In this document: one piece after another, positions 6,652 through 14,246 of the stretch
Position numbering within the stretch: position 1 is the first letter of the stretch
How the letters are laid out: each line of letters opens with the position of its first letter
Virus record (IMG/VR): IMGVR_UViG_3300037882_000411
Coordinates: 1 to 25,799 of that record
Strand: one strand, 5' to 3'
Origin: a virus
Length of the DNA stretch: 25,799 nucleotides
Notes under the pieces: model-generated
The model's input: only the letters and a program-made list of their open reading frames with translations
Told to the model about the DNA's origin: nothing
The model's database searches: none
Program-made: the position numbers and the translations under genes

Positions 6652-6986
6652 GCCGCCCCCACACCGATCTTTGCAACGCCATCCGTCTGTTCCTGTCCGA
6701 CACGTTCGGCCCCGATGCCTGCTCGGTGAACATCGACACGCCCGGATTGCTCTACACCCGCGACGGACGCCCCGCGATGTTCGGCACCAAGGGCGCGCTC
6801 GATATCGAGGCGACGGTCAAGGGGCGTTCTATCTGGATCGATGCCAAGACCGGCAGGGACAGGCTCAAGCCGGCGCAGATTGCTTTCGCCAAGGCCAAGG
6901 AACGCGCGGGAGCCATCGCCTTCGCAGCATGGTCGGTGGACGACGTGGCGAACCGCCTCCGCATGGAGGGCCTGCTCGATGGATGA
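6648..6986 (+). CDS. VRR-NUC domain nuclease
   Basis: A 112-residue single-domain protein of the PD-(D/E)XK VRR-NUC family. GALDIEATVKG holds the first catalytic Asp (about residue 52), and IWIDAKTGRDRLKPAQ holds the D-x-K pair (about 66-68) plus the typical KxAQ helix. The family resolves branched DNA or cuts flaps (as in FAN1 and phage homologues). Paired with the preceding helicase, it could process replication or recombination intermediates. ATGA start overlap with the helicase; its 3' end overlaps the next gene by 8 bases. Confidence 0.9.
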   Translation: MSRPHTDLCNAIRLFLSDTFGPDACSVNIDTPGLLYTRDGRPAMFGTKGALDIEATVKGRSIWIDAKTGRDRLKPAQIAFAKAKERAGAIAFAAWSVDDVANRLRMEGLLDG

Positions 6987-7758
6987 GGAAGACCGCCCCT
7001 ACATCTACCAGTTCAGCGACGAATTGTTGCTCGCGTTCGGCATCAGATCCCTGCTCGTCGATCCGAACGACTATGACCCGTTCGCCGATGTATTCAAGGA
7101 CGCGCCAACACCCGAGATCGCAACCTATTGGCGCAATGCCGTTTCGGCCTACTGGCATGCGCTGGGCAAAGACAGCCCCGGCAAGGTCTGGTGGGACGCT
7201 GAGTATTGCCACCCCGCCATCTACCGCGCACTCAAGGTCGATCGATCAGACCCCGTCGCATCCTATGCCTGCGCGCCGTTCCGCCTGGGCAAGATCGACG
7301 AAAAGCATGTGATCCTCTGCGCGTGGCCACCGCTGCCGAACCTGTCAGAATGCCGCGATTGGCTCTCGATCGATCAGGTGATCGTCTGGCACCCCAAAGA
7401 AAACACCGCATCGATACTTGGCGACATCAACCCCCAAGTAGTCGGCGCCTTCCCGGACACCGACACAGGCACGATTTTCGCCAGTCCCTTCGCCTTTTTC
7501 CGGGCGCTGATCGAGGAACGGGCCAGTTTCGCCACCGCCTATCAGGCATCGAAAAAGGCGCATTGGCAGACCGCGCCGAGCGAGAAATTCACCCCCGGCG
7601 TCCTGATGGTCGGTGATCCTGACAAGATCCGCTGGCGGCTGAGTGACCTTCCCCCGGTGATCGAATGCGTCGGCATCGATCCGGCCAAGGTGAACAAGGC
7701 CATATTCAAATCCGCGCGCCTGCCGCGTTGCACCTCTTCGATGAAAGCCGCCGCATGA
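6979..7758 (+). CDS. Unknown replication-operon protein before VapE
   Basis: A 259-residue protein starting MDEEDRPYIYQFSDELLLAF, chosen because this ATG overlaps the VRR-NUC gene by 8 bases; an in-frame start at 6841 would lie deep inside that gene. It contains many Trp, Pro and Cys residues (VWWDAEYCHP, ILCAWPPLPNLSECRDWL), an alternating hydrophobic segment (DQVIVWHPKENTASILGD) and a C-terminal GVLMVGDPDKIRWRLSDLPP region. I recognise no catalytic motif. Wedged between nuclease and VapE helicase with overlaps on both sides, it may be a primase-like or loader partner of VapE. That is inferred from position only. Confidence 0.7.
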   Translation: MDEEDRPYIYQFSDELLLAFGIRSLLVDPNDYDPFADVFKDAPTPEIATYWRNAVSAYWHALGKDSPGKVWWDAEYCHPAIYRALKVDRSDPVASYACAPFRLGKIDEKHVILCAWPPLPNLSECRDWLSIDQVIVWHPKENTASILGDINPQVVGAFPDTDTGTIFASPFAFFRALIEERASFATAYQASKKAHWQTAPSEKFTPGVLMVGDPDKIRWRLSDLPPVIECVGIDPAKVNKAIFKSARLPRCTSSMKAAA

Positions 7759-8936
7759 TGAGCGAGAATATCATTCCGTTGAACGCCTGGAAGGGGAAGC
7801 TGGCTTCCTCGAAGCAGGGTTACAAGAAGAGCATGACCAACCTCATGCTGTTCCTCAAGAACATCCCGGAGCTTGGCAATACGATCCGCTGGAATGAACT
7901 GGCGCAGCGAGTTGAGTGGAATGGCAGGCCGCTCGATGACAGCGATTTGATCGACATTCGCCTGCTGCTCGAAGGCGAGCAATTCGACCCGTCGGTTGCT
8001 GATCTCCTGCCGGCCGTCATGCGCCACGCCAAGGAAAACGGCTATCACCCGGTGCGCGACTACCTGCGGAGCCTGAAATGGGACGGCACGGCGCGCCTGA
8101 ACCACTGGATGCACCTGACGCTGGGTGCGGCTGATACCCCGTTCGTGCGCGCTGTGAGCCGCAAGACGTTGATCGCCGCCGTCGCGCGGGCATTCAAGCC
8201 GGGGTGTAAGGTCGATACCGTGCTGGTTCTCGAAGGGCCGCAGGGCATCCGCAAATCAACGGCCATCGCCGCGTTGTTTGGCGAGAACCTGACCGCCGAA
8301 TCCGTCAACCTGTTCGATCAGCACAACAAGATGGTCATGAGTATGATGGGCGCATGGTGCGTCGAACTCGCCGAATTCATCGCCATTGCGCGCCGCGATC
8401 AGAACACGGTCAAGGGCATGCTGTCGATGCGTTCTGACCGCGTCGTCCTGCCCTATGCCAAGATGGCCAGCGATCACCCGCGCCAGTGCATTTTCTTCGG
8501 CACGATCAATCCCGGCGAAAGCGGCTACCTCACCGATGCCACCGGCAACCGGCGCTATTGGCCTGTCCCGGTGACAAAGGCTGATGTCGAACTACTCGCT
8601 GATCGCCGCGACCAACTCTGGGCCGAGGCCTATCACGCCTATCTCAAGAACGAGCAATGGTGGCTGACCGAGGAAGAGGAGGCGCTCGCCGCCACCCAGG
8701 TTGCGCAGCGTCAGGAGTATGATGTCTGGGCCGATATCCTCGCCGACAAGCTCCACGGCCTGCGTTCTGTGACCCCTGCGGCAGCGATGGAAGCGCTTGG
8801 CATCCCGCACGAGCGCAAGGACCGGAAGGTTGAACTGCGCATCGCCGCAGCCCTCAAATCCATCGGCTTCATCCTGCGGTTTCCCAAGGGTGACGACCGA
8901 AAAACCTATCGGCGATGGGAGCGCGTAGACCAATGA
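7755..8936 (+). CDS. VapE-family P-loop helicase (virulence-associated protein E domain)
   Basis: A 393-residue protein typical of the phage VapE family. The NGYHPVRDYLRSLKWDGTAR motif spans residues 95-114. Walker A is GPQGIRKST (161-169) and the Walker B region is WCVELAE (201-207). A FFGTIN sensor-like strand (247-252) precedes GNRRYWPVPV, with the Arg pair acting as finger (264-273). VapE proteins are the replicative helicase (SF3-like) part of phage and satellite replication modules. No primase domain is attached, so priming may come from the preceding unknown protein or the host. The start at 7755 gives ATGA overlap; MMSEN allows initiation at 7755 or 7758. The candidate origin array begins directly after its stop. 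Confidence 0.92.
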   Translation: MMSENIIPLNAWKGKLASSKQGYKKSMTNLMLFLKNIPELGNTIRWNELAQRVEWNGRPLDDSDLIDIRLLLEGEQFDPSVADLLPAVMRHAKENGYHPVRDYLRSLKWDGTARLNHWMHLTLGAADTPFVRAVSRKTLIAAVARAFKPGCKVDTVLVLEGPQGIRKSTAIAALFGENLTAESVNLFDQHNKMVMSMMGAWCVELAEFIAIARRDQNTVKGMLSMRSDRVVLPYAKMASDHPRQCIFFGTINPGESGYLTDATGNRRYWPVPVTKADVELLADRRDQLWAEAYHAYLKNEQWWLTEEEEALAATQVAQRQEYDVWADILADKLHGLRSVTPAAAMEALGIPHERKDRKVELRIAAALKSIGFILRFPKGDDRKTYRRWERVDQ

Positions 8937-9271
8937 AACCGCGCGTTTCCGCCATGTCCACGCAAATGTCCACACTACGTCCACGCTTGTGGATTATGTC
9001 CACGCTTGTGTCATTTTCGTCGTTCAGCCAGCGCGCCGTCGAGATTAACGGATTGTCCACGGTGCGCGCCTGTCCACGCACAGTCTCCACGCAACCGTGG
9101 ACACAAGCGTGGACACAATCGGGCGCACAAATCAGCCGTTTTCGTCCACTGTCCGCGCTGTCCACTCTTCTTTTCTTTAGAACACTTAAAGAGAATAAAA
9201 AGAGGCGCTCTAAAGGGATACGCGCGCGAGGCGTGGACATTGCATCCGTGGACAGGGTGGTGATGTCATGA
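8933..9271 (+). CDS. Open frame running through the GTCCAC array
   Basis: A 112-codon frame with ATGA overlaps at both ends (VapE before, next gene after), which argues that ribosomes pass through it. The peptide is low-complexity and dictated by the DNA repeats (MST, TVST, TQAWTQ), with a basic segment (RTLKENKKRRSKGIRARG) over the AT-rich island. A neighbouring frame is also open for much of the region, as expected when the repeat rather than the protein is conserved. It could be a translated carrier of the origin with no product function, or a small basic protein. Confidence 0.35.
   Translation: MKPRVSAMSTQMSTLRPRLWIMSTLVSFSSFSQRAVEINGLSTVRACPRTVSTQPWTQAWTQSGAQISRFRPLSALSTLLFFRTLKENKKRRSKGIRARGVDIASVDRVVMS
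8956..9253. repeat. GTCCAC iteron-like array, candidate replication origin
   Basis: Twelve exact copies of GTCCAC or its complement lie in 298 bases. On the plus strand they start at 8956, 8968, 8979, 8998, 9055, 9072, 9144 and 9160; in inverse orientation they start at 9097, 9109, 9233 and 9248. Near-copies lie at about 9083 and 9151. Equal base composition would predict about 0.15. The extended consensus is TGTCCACGC. The 13-mer GTCCACGCTTGTG occurs at 8979 and 8998 and inverted at 9102-9114. Several sites are 11-12 bases apart, about one helical turn. The array directly follows the helicase gene and flanks an AT-rich island, as in iteron origins. The TCCAC core equals that of the DnaA box; TGTGGATTA at 8989-8997 is one mismatch from an inverted DnaA box. 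Confidence 0.85.
9166..9220. other. AT-rich island in the array, possible unwinding element
   Basis: Bases 9166-9200 contain only 8 G/C of 35, in a window that is otherwise clearly GC-rich, with runs such as TTTTCTTTAG and GAATAAAA. CTTTAGA at 9175-9181 is perfectly repeated inverted as TCTAAAG at 9209-9215. The island sits between the left and right parts of the GTCCAC array, where a DNA unwinding element would be expected in an iteron-type origin. Confidence 0.65.
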
Positions 9272-9462
9272 CCGACCTCTTCGCCAATCAACCGCGCCGC
9301 CCAGACACCCGCTCCGTAGGCAAAGGCCCCGCGCTTTTCCTCGCCGACATCGCAATGGGTGCGACGTTCAAAACCCTCAAGGCCAACAAGGACGCCGGGA
9401 AATATCCTGACCTGACGCCCACGTTCGCCCTCGCCAACATCAAGTTCTGGAGGTTGAAGTGA
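9268..9462 (+). CDS. Small phage protein of unknown function
   Basis: A 64-residue protein starting MTDLFANQPRRPDTRSVGKG. The rest (ALFLADIAMGATFKTLKANK...YPDLTPTFALANIKFWRLK) is mixed alpha/beta-like, without membrane span or metal motif. The start overlaps the previous frame by ATGA and the stop overlaps the next GTG. I do not recognise the family. It is the first convincing gene after the candidate origin. Confidence 0.62.
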   Translation: MTDLFANQPRRPDTRSVGKGPALFLADIAMGATFKTLKANKDAGKYPDLTPTFALANIKFWRLK

Positions 9463-9605
9463 CCGATCACCCAAACGTCGATGATTATCGCAACCGTGCT
9501 GAACGTGCTGAGGCTGAGTGTGCGGAGTTGCGCGCCAAGGTCGAGGAACTGGAAGCGCGGGTTGAGGGTTTGTTGGGCGACACACGCGATGGCGACCCGT
9601 ACTGA
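9459..9605 (+). CDS. Short coiled-coil protein
   Basis: A 48-residue protein starting with GTG (GTGA overlap with the preceding stop) and preceded by GGAGG at 5 bases, a very good ribosome-binding site. Residues 9-39 are almost pure charged heptad-like helix (DDYRNRAERAEAECAELRAK, VEELEARVEGLL), a likely two-stranded coiled coil. Function unknown; small coiled-coil proteins at this location may be phage-encoded adaptors. Confidence 0.65.
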   Translation: MTDHPNVDDYRNRAERAEAECAELRAKVEELEARVEGLLGDTRDGDPY

Positions 9606-9621
9606 TCTGGGGGAGGAAGTG

Positions 9622-9960
9622 ATGCTACCCGAACTGACCAGGTGGGAAATGATCGCCTACAGTGCGCTGTACGATGCGGCGGAGGGCAACATGCCATGTC
9701 CGATCAACCTCGACATCGAGATGATGTTCGGTTGCAACTCGGGAAGCACGGTGCCGAAGTACATTCGCCGGCTCGAAGAGAAGGGGTTGATCGTCGTCAA
9801 GCGCTATCAGCGATTCAGGGAGGTTCAGATTGTGGCTACAGGGAAATGGACGAAGCGCTCCGAGGCGATGCATGTGGAACGTCCGCATGTGCCGCGTGGG
9901 GCTGGATCGAGGACACCGGCGCCGACTGATCGGAAGCCGTACAAGACGAGGCGGGTGTGA
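9622..9960 (+). CDS. Winged-helix DNA-binding protein
   Basis: A 112-residue protein with a winged HTH at about residues 8-75: TRWEMIAYSALYDAAEGNMP, then the recognition helix region NSGSTVPKYIRRLEEKGLIV, and the wing KRYQRFREVQIV. A basic Pro/Arg-rich tail follows. The start at 9622 is set by a strong GGGGGAGG about 5 bases upstream; the in-frame ATG at 9589 would overlap the preceding gene without such a site. Its position just ahead of the terminase genes makes it a candidate middle/late gene regulator, possibly acting on the CGCGATTCAA sites. That is untested inference. Confidence 0.72.
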   Translation: MLPELTRWEMIAYSALYDAAEGNMPCPINLDIEMMFGCNSGSTVPKYIRRLEEKGLIVVKRYQRFREVQIVATGKWTKRSEAMHVERPHVPRGAGSRTPAPTDRKPYKTRRV

Positions 9961-10400
9961 TGGCTGGTCTACTACGGACGGAGCAGCGCAAGCGCATCCT
10001 TGAGGAGCTGTCTGACGGAAAATCCTTGCGCACGATTTGCAGGGCTCAGGCGATGCCCGCAATTTCGACGGTGATGGAATGGTGTGCCAAGGAACCCGAG
10101 TGGGCGGAACAGTATGCGCGCGCGAGGGCTTGTGGTGATGATGCGATGGCCGAGGACATTCAGGAAATTTCGGACAACGCCGAACTGGACCCGCAAGATC
10201 GCAAGGTTCGCATTGATGCCCGCAAGTGGTTGCTCGCCAAGCGTCAGCCCAAAAAGTACGGTGACGCCACCACGCTCAAACACGCTGATGCTGACGGCGA
10301 CAAAATCCCGCTCGATGACACCTCGAAGTTCACGCGCCTCGCCGCAATGGTGACGGCAATTCAGGGGCTGGCGCATGAACCTACCGACGACGCCGGCTGA
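9960..10400 (+). CDS. terS: Terminase small subunit (Sf6-like)
   Basis: A 146-residue protein. The N-terminal HTH (LRTEQRKRILEELSDGKSLR, then TICRAQAMPAISTVMEWCAK) and the following EQYARARACGDDAMAEDIQE helix are typical of Sf6 gp1-like small terminases. These form a ring, recognise the packaging site and stimulate the large subunit. RKWLLAKRQPKKYGD is the family's usual central hinge. GTG at 9957 is an alternative start one codon earlier. The 3' end overlaps the large-subunit gene by 26 bases. Confidence 0.87.
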   Translation: MAGLLRTEQRKRILEELSDGKSLRTICRAQAMPAISTVMEWCAKEPEWAEQYARARACGDDAMAEDIQEISDNAELDPQDRKVRIDARKWLLAKRQPKKYGDATTLKHADADGDKIPLDDTSKFTRLAAMVTAIQGLAHEPTDDAG

Positions 10401-11961
10401 GTGGGAAGCGCTCTACCTCGCTGCCACGCCGGAACTGCGGGCCGAGATCGATGCGCTGCTGGAAGCCGACTTGGCGCAGCACATCTGGCGCGCGCAGGTC
10501 GGCCGGCAAAGCGAGGCGGCGGACAGTCTGGCGTTCATCACCGGCTATGGGGGCGCTGCTGGCGGCGGAAAATCAGACTTGATCGCTGGCCTTGCGCTGA
10601 CCGAACACAAGCGCACTGCGATATTCCGTCGGGAAAAGACACAAACCGAGGGTATTGTGCAGCGCCTGACTGAGATCCTTGGTGCGACCGACGGGTACAA
10701 CTCGCAAAAATCGGCATGGCGCATCGGCGATCGCCTGATCGAGTTCGCTGGCCTCGACAATCCGACTGATCACCAGAAATGGCAGGGGCGTCCGCACGAC
10801 CTGAAAGCTTATGACGAAGTGACCGAGCAGCGCGAAATGCAGGTGCGCTTCACGATGGGCTGGACACGATCGAATGACCCTGCGCAGCGGTGCCGGGTGC
10901 TCATGACATTCAACCCGCCGACGACCTCGGAAGGGCGTTGGGTGATCAAGTTCTTCGCGCCGTGGCTTGATCCGCATCACCATAACCCCGCAAAACCCGG
11001 CGAACTGCGCTGGTACACGACGATCAAGGGTGATGACGTGGCCTGCACGAACGAAGATCCGTTCGTGCTGTTCAAGGGTGAGCCGGTCTATGACTTCGAC
11101 CCGTCCGAGTTCAGCCAAGAGAAGATCATCATCCCGCGATCGCGCACGTTCATCCCGAGCCGTGTGACCGATAATTATTTCTACGTCCGCTCGGGCTATA
11201 TCCAGACCCTGCAAAGCCTGCCTGAGCCGCTGCGCTCCCAGATGCTCGACGGCGATTTCAGCGCGGGTGTGGAGGATGATCCGTGGCAGGTGATCCCGTC
11301 TGCGTGGATCGATGCTGCGATGGCCAGGTGGAAGCCTCGCGACGAGAAAGGACCGATGGACAGCATGGGCGTTGACCCTGCTGCTGGCGGCGCTGACACG
11401 ATGGTAATCTATCCGCGGCATGGGACGTGGCTCGACAAGCCGGTGCGTATTCCGGGCCGTGAGATACCGCAGGAACGCGCTGGGCCCGTCTCTGCCGGTC
11501 ATGTCATCATGGCGCGCAAGGATCGCGCTGTGGTTCACGCTGACGTGATCGGATGGGGCCTGTCGTGCTGCAACTTCCTGACCGCCAACAACGTGCAGAC
11601 CGTGCCGGTGAACTTCGCGTCTGGCTCGCACGGCAAGACAAGCGACGGCAAGTTGGGGTTCTTCAACCTGCGCGCCGAAGTGATCTGGCGAATGCGGGAA
11701 GCGCTCGACCCGCAAAACCCGACGCCGCTTGCCCTACCGCCTGAGCCTCGCCTTCGTGCTGATCTGGCCAGCTACAAGTGGGAATTGCGGCCGGCAGGGA
11801 TTTTCATTCAGTCGAAAGAGGCGCAGAAAAAGGTTCTCGGCCATTCACCGGACGATGGCGATGCCTGCTGCATGTCGTTGATCAGCACGATCAAGGAAGA
11901 GGTCTGGGACGAGATGCTGGAAACCGCCAAGACGGGTGATCGCTATGCCGAACTTGGATGA
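10375..11961 (+). CDS. terL: Terminase large subunit
   Basis: A 528-residue packaging motor and nuclease. Walker A is GGAAGGGKSD (59-68, GGGKS form). Walker B is LKAYDEVTE with Asp147-Glu148. A TFNPP coupling motif lies at 178-182. The C-terminal RNase H-like nuclease acids are visible at Asp334 (GVDPAAGGAD), Asp390 (HADVIGWG) and Asp493/494/496 (SPDDGDA). It would translocate DNA into the prohead using ATP and cut the concatemer. Length and motif order are normal. The start lies inside terS, implying coupling; the end overlaps the next small gene by 17 bases. Confidence 0.95.
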   Translation: MNLPTTPAEWEALYLAATPELRAEIDALLEADLAQHIWRAQVGRQSEAADSLAFITGYGGAAGGGKSDLIAGLALTEHKRTAIFRREKTQTEGIVQRLTEILGATDGYNSQKSAWRIGDRLIEFAGLDNPTDHQKWQGRPHDLKAYDEVTEQREMQVRFTMGWTRSNDPAQRCRVLMTFNPPTTSEGRWVIKFFAPWLDPHHHNPAKPGELRWYTTIKGDDVACTNEDPFVLFKGEPVYDFDPSEFSQEKIIIPRSRTFIPSRVTDNYFYVRSGYIQTLQSLPEPLRSQMLDGDFSAGVEDDPWQVIPSAWIDAAMARWKPRDEKGPMDSMGVDPAAGGADTMVIYPRHGTWLDKPVRIPGREIPQERAGPVSAGHVIMARKDRAVVHADVIGWGLSCCNFLTANNVQTVPVNFASGSHGKTSDGKLGFFNLRAEVIWRMREALDPQNPTPLALPPEPRLRADLASYKWELRPAGIFIQSKEAQKKVLGHSPDDGDACCMSLISTIKEEVWDEMLETAKTGDRYAELG

Positions 11962-12124
11962 GTTCGAGATTTACGCGCGCGGCCTGATGCGCCTCGGTCA
12001 TGACCGCTTGTGGATCATGCACAATGAGCCTGAACTGCGGCGCCGGTTCGCGGTTGATCCCAAGCCCTTCCCCTGTCCGCCTGAGCCTGTCCGGGTGGCG
12101 GCTGATCGCTATGAGGAATTGTGA
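11945..12124 (+). CDS. Small protein after terminase
   Basis: A 59-residue protein starting MPNLDEFEIYARGLMRLGHD, with a helical first half and Pro-rich second half (DPKPFPCPPEPVRV). The start overlaps the terL 3' end; an in-frame GTG at 11936 is an alternative. No domain is recognised. It ends 68 bases before the next gene, at the first real intergenic gap of the late region. Confidence 0.55.
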   Translation: MPNLDEFEIYARGLMRLGHDRLWIMHNEPELRRRFAVDPKPFPCPPEPVRVAADRYEEL

Positions 12125-12134
12125 CCCTCTCCCC

Positions 12135-12166
12135 CGCGATTCAAGCCTGACCTAACCCGCCTTAAC
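12135..12166 (+). promoter_or_regulatory. Putative late promoter, copy A
   Basis: CGCGATTCAA (12135-12144), 14 bases, then GCCTTAAC (12159-12166). The same layout recurs at 18823 and 24859. The CTTAAC element would act as -10 with a start near 12173, leaving a leader of about 20 bases before the TTG start at 12193. Confidence 0.5.
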
Positions 12167-12170
12167 GCTA

Positions 12171-12187
12171 CCTCCATCAACAGGAGG
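12171..12187 (+). promoter_or_regulatory. Hairpin that could hide the ribosome-binding site
   Basis: CCTCC at 12171-12175 is complementary to GGAGG at 12183-12187 with a 7-base loop. The GGAGG is the ribosome-binding site of the TTG-started gene at 12193. Pairing would reduce its translation, provided the transcript starts upstream of or within the CCTCC. Confidence 0.4.
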
Positions 12188-12192
12188 CGCGC

Positions 12193-12396
12193 TTGCTTGC
12201 CATCATCGAAATCCTGCTCGGCCTGTCCGCGCTCTACTCGGGCGGGGCCTATCTCTGGGTCTATGCCGCTGCGCTGCGCAATCGGGCCTCGCTGACGCCT
12301 GAGACTGCTGACGCAATCGAACGCAGCACGTTCCACCTCGGGCTTTGCTTCATCCTCGCCCTTGGCTTCCTCGGCCTGATCGCAGGAGGCCGCTGA
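12193..12396 (+). CDS. Two-span small membrane protein, holin-like candidate
   Basis: A 67-residue protein with TTG start, AGGAGG 5 bases upstream. Two hydrophobic segments lie at about residues 3-27 (IIEILLGLSALYSGGAYLWV plus YAAAL) and 48-65 (FHLGLCFILALGFLGLIAG). They are joined by a charged loop (RNRASLTPETADAIERST). Size and topology fit a class II holin, but location between terminase and portal is not diagnostic, and no endolysin is adjacent. Rare start codon plus possible hairpin suggest low or timed expression. Real gene: likely; holin: tentative. Confidence 0.65.
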   Translation: MLAIIEILLGLSALYSGGAYLWVYAAALRNRASLTPETADAIERSTFHLGLCFILALGFLGLIAGGR

Positions 12397-12578
12397 TGTG
12401 CTCTGCACCCGACATCCCGACCGTGCCTGAGCGCCAGGTCATGAAGCAGCCCGACCAAGGGGCGAAGGGCGTTGAGAAAGACCCGTCGCGCTTCCGTCGC
12501 GCCCTGATGGCTGGCCTCGTCACATCTCCGTCTGGGGTGCTCGGCACTCCTGCCACGATGAAACCGACGCTGGGCTAA
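12396..12578 (+). CDS. Small conserved-type phage protein upstream of portal
   Basis: A 60-residue protein starting MCSAPDIPTVPERQVMKQPD and ending in TSPSGVLGTPATMKPTLG. Short Met-Cys-started proteins with a Ser/Gly/Thr-rich end are often found next to portal or internal-protein genes of podovirus-like phages. GGAGG precedes the ATG, which overlaps the previous stop (TGATG). Basic in the middle (KDPSRFRRALM). The role is unknown and a virion component is possible. Confidence 0.65.
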   Translation: MCSAPDIPTVPERQVMKQPDQGAKGVEKDPSRFRRALMAGLVTSPSGVLGTPATMKPTLG

Positions 12579-12579
12579 C

Positions 12580-14241
12580 GTGGGCAGCTCAACCCGCGAA
12601 TTGTGCGAGCGCCGGCTGGAAGGCATGAAGCGCATTCGCTCGGACTATGAAACCGAGTGGCAGAACATCGCCCGGTTTGCGCAGCCTGCCCGTTCGCGGT
12701 TCATCTCGTCCGACAAGGACAAGGGGGGCAAGCGCCGCCAGTTCAACAACCGGCTGATGGACCCGCATGGCATCGAGGCGTTTCGGACGCTTACCAACGG
12801 TATGACCTCGGGCCTGTCGAGTGCAAGCCGCCCGTGGTTCACGCTGACGCTCAAAGATGACGAGATGGCCGAGGGCGATGGTGTCCGCGAATGGCTCTCC
12901 GATGTCGAGAAGGCGATGTATGCTTTCCTTGCCCGCACGAATTTCTACGGCGCGGTCAAGTCTGGTTACGGCGAGATGGGCCTGTTCGGCACCGAGGGCT
13001 GCGTCATGGTCGAGCACCGCACTGCCGGTGCGGTCTGCCATCCGCTGACGGCCGGCGAGTTCTGGATCGCGACCAGCGATGCTGCCGTGCCTGACACGCT
13101 CTACCGCGTTTGCCCGCTGACCGTGCGCCAAGCCGTGGCGATGTTCGGCAACGATGTCTCGGCAACCGTGCGCCGCATGTACGACGCTTCACAGCATTCC
13201 GAGATGGTCGAATACTACCACGCGATCGAGCCGAACGACGATCATAACCCTGAGAAGATCGGCTCGAAGCCGTGGCGCTCGGCTTATTGGGAAAAGGGTG
13301 ACAGCGCCAACCGCATGACCCGGGAATCGGGCTTCATGGAGCAACCGTTCTGGGCGCCGCGCTGGGATGTTGTGGGCGGCGACACTTACGGCGTCTCACC
13401 CGGTATGGAATCGCTCGGCGCCCTGCGCGAACTGCAAATGCTGACCAAGCGCCGCAACGAAGCGATCGACGCGATGGTCAAGCCCGAGAAGGTCGTGCCG
13501 ACTGGCGTGCGCCTGACTGGCGAACCGGGTCGCACTGTGACCAGCAACGGCGTGGACCGCGATCAGGTCTTTGTGCCGTATCAAATCCCCTACCAGGCGG
13601 TCGCTGCGATCGGTGACGAGATCGACAAGTGCAAGGGCCAGATCGATGGCCTGTCGTTCGCCAATCTGTTCAACGCGATCACGAATATGCAGGGCATTCA
13701 GCCGCGCAACATCGAAGAGATCGCCTCGCGCAACGAAGAAAAGCTGACGCAGCTTGGTCCGGTGATCGAGCGCGTGTCGAATGAAAAGCTGGAAGTCGTG
13801 ATCGACCGCACGTTCGGCATCATGCAGCGCGGCGGATTGCTGCCCCCTCTGCCTGAAAGCCTGATGGAAGCGGGTGGCTCGCGCATCGATGTCGAGTTCA
13901 ACTCGGTCTTGCAGCAAATGCAGCGCATGGTCGGTCTGGGCCAGATCGAACGCACGGCAGCATTCTTCGGCAACAACGCTGCGGTCAATCCCGGCCTGCT
14001 CGACATCATCAACTTCGACGAGATGGGCCGCGAATATGCGAGCCGCACCGGAACGCCGTCCAAGATCATTCGCAGCGAAAAGGATGTCGTCGCGATACGT
14101 GATGCTGCGGCGAAGAAACAGCAGGTGGCCGAGACTGCCGCGATGATGCCCGCCGTCAAGGATGGGGTCGAGGCTGCTCGCCTGCTGTCGGAAACCGATA
14201 TGGGCGGGGGTCAATCGATGCTCGCCGGGATGCTGGGGTAA
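12580..14241 (+). CDS. Portal / head-to-tail connector protein
   Basis: A 553-residue GTG-started protein of the podovirus head-to-tail connecting family (T7 gp8/BPP-1-like). Characteristic stretches are RRLEGMKRIRSDYETEWQNI at the N-terminus, then NGMTSGLSSASRPWFTLTL, FYGAVKSGYGEMGLFGTEG, and the WDVVGGDTYGVSPGMESLGA motif. Later come VKPEKVVPTG and SNEKLEVVIDRTFGIMQRGG in the helical wing and stem. Twelve copies would form the DNA entry channel at one capsid vertex and dock the tail. Length is typical. It starts 1 base after the preceding stop codon. Confidence 0.93.
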   Translation: MGSSTRELCERRLEGMKRIRSDYETEWQNIARFAQPARSRFISSDKDKGGKRRQFNNRLMDPHGIEAFRTLTNGMTSGLSSASRPWFTLTLKDDEMAEGDGVREWLSDVEKAMYAFLARTNFYGAVKSGYGEMGLFGTEGCVMVEHRTAGAVCHPLTAGEFWIATSDAAVPDTLYRVCPLTVRQAVAMFGNDVSATVRRMYDASQHSEMVEYYHAIEPNDDHNPEKIGSKPWRSAYWEKGDSANRMTRESGFMEQPFWAPRWDVVGGDTYGVSPGMESLGALRELQMLTKRRNEAIDAMVKPEKVVPTGVRLTGEPGRTVTSNGVDRDQVFVPYQIPYQAVAAIGDEIDKCKGQIDGLSFANLFNAITNMQGIQPRNIEEIASRNEEKLTQLGPVIERVSNEKLEVVIDRTFGIMQRGGLLPPLPESLMEAGGSRIDVEFNSVLQQMQRMVGLGQIERTAAFFGNNAAVNPGLLDIINFDEMGREYASRTGTPSKIIRSEKDVVAIRDAAAKKQQVAETAAMMPAVKDGVEAARLLSETDMGGGQSMLAGMLG

Positions 14242-14246
14242 CGGCG

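Noticed and set aside
9006-9263. Second open frame across the repeat array
   Set aside because: It is produced by the same repeats read in another frame and lacks coupled start and stop overlaps.
10573-11715. A 380-codon minus-strand open frame
   Set aside because: Antisense of the large terminase gene; the terminase has complete Walker and nuclease motifs.
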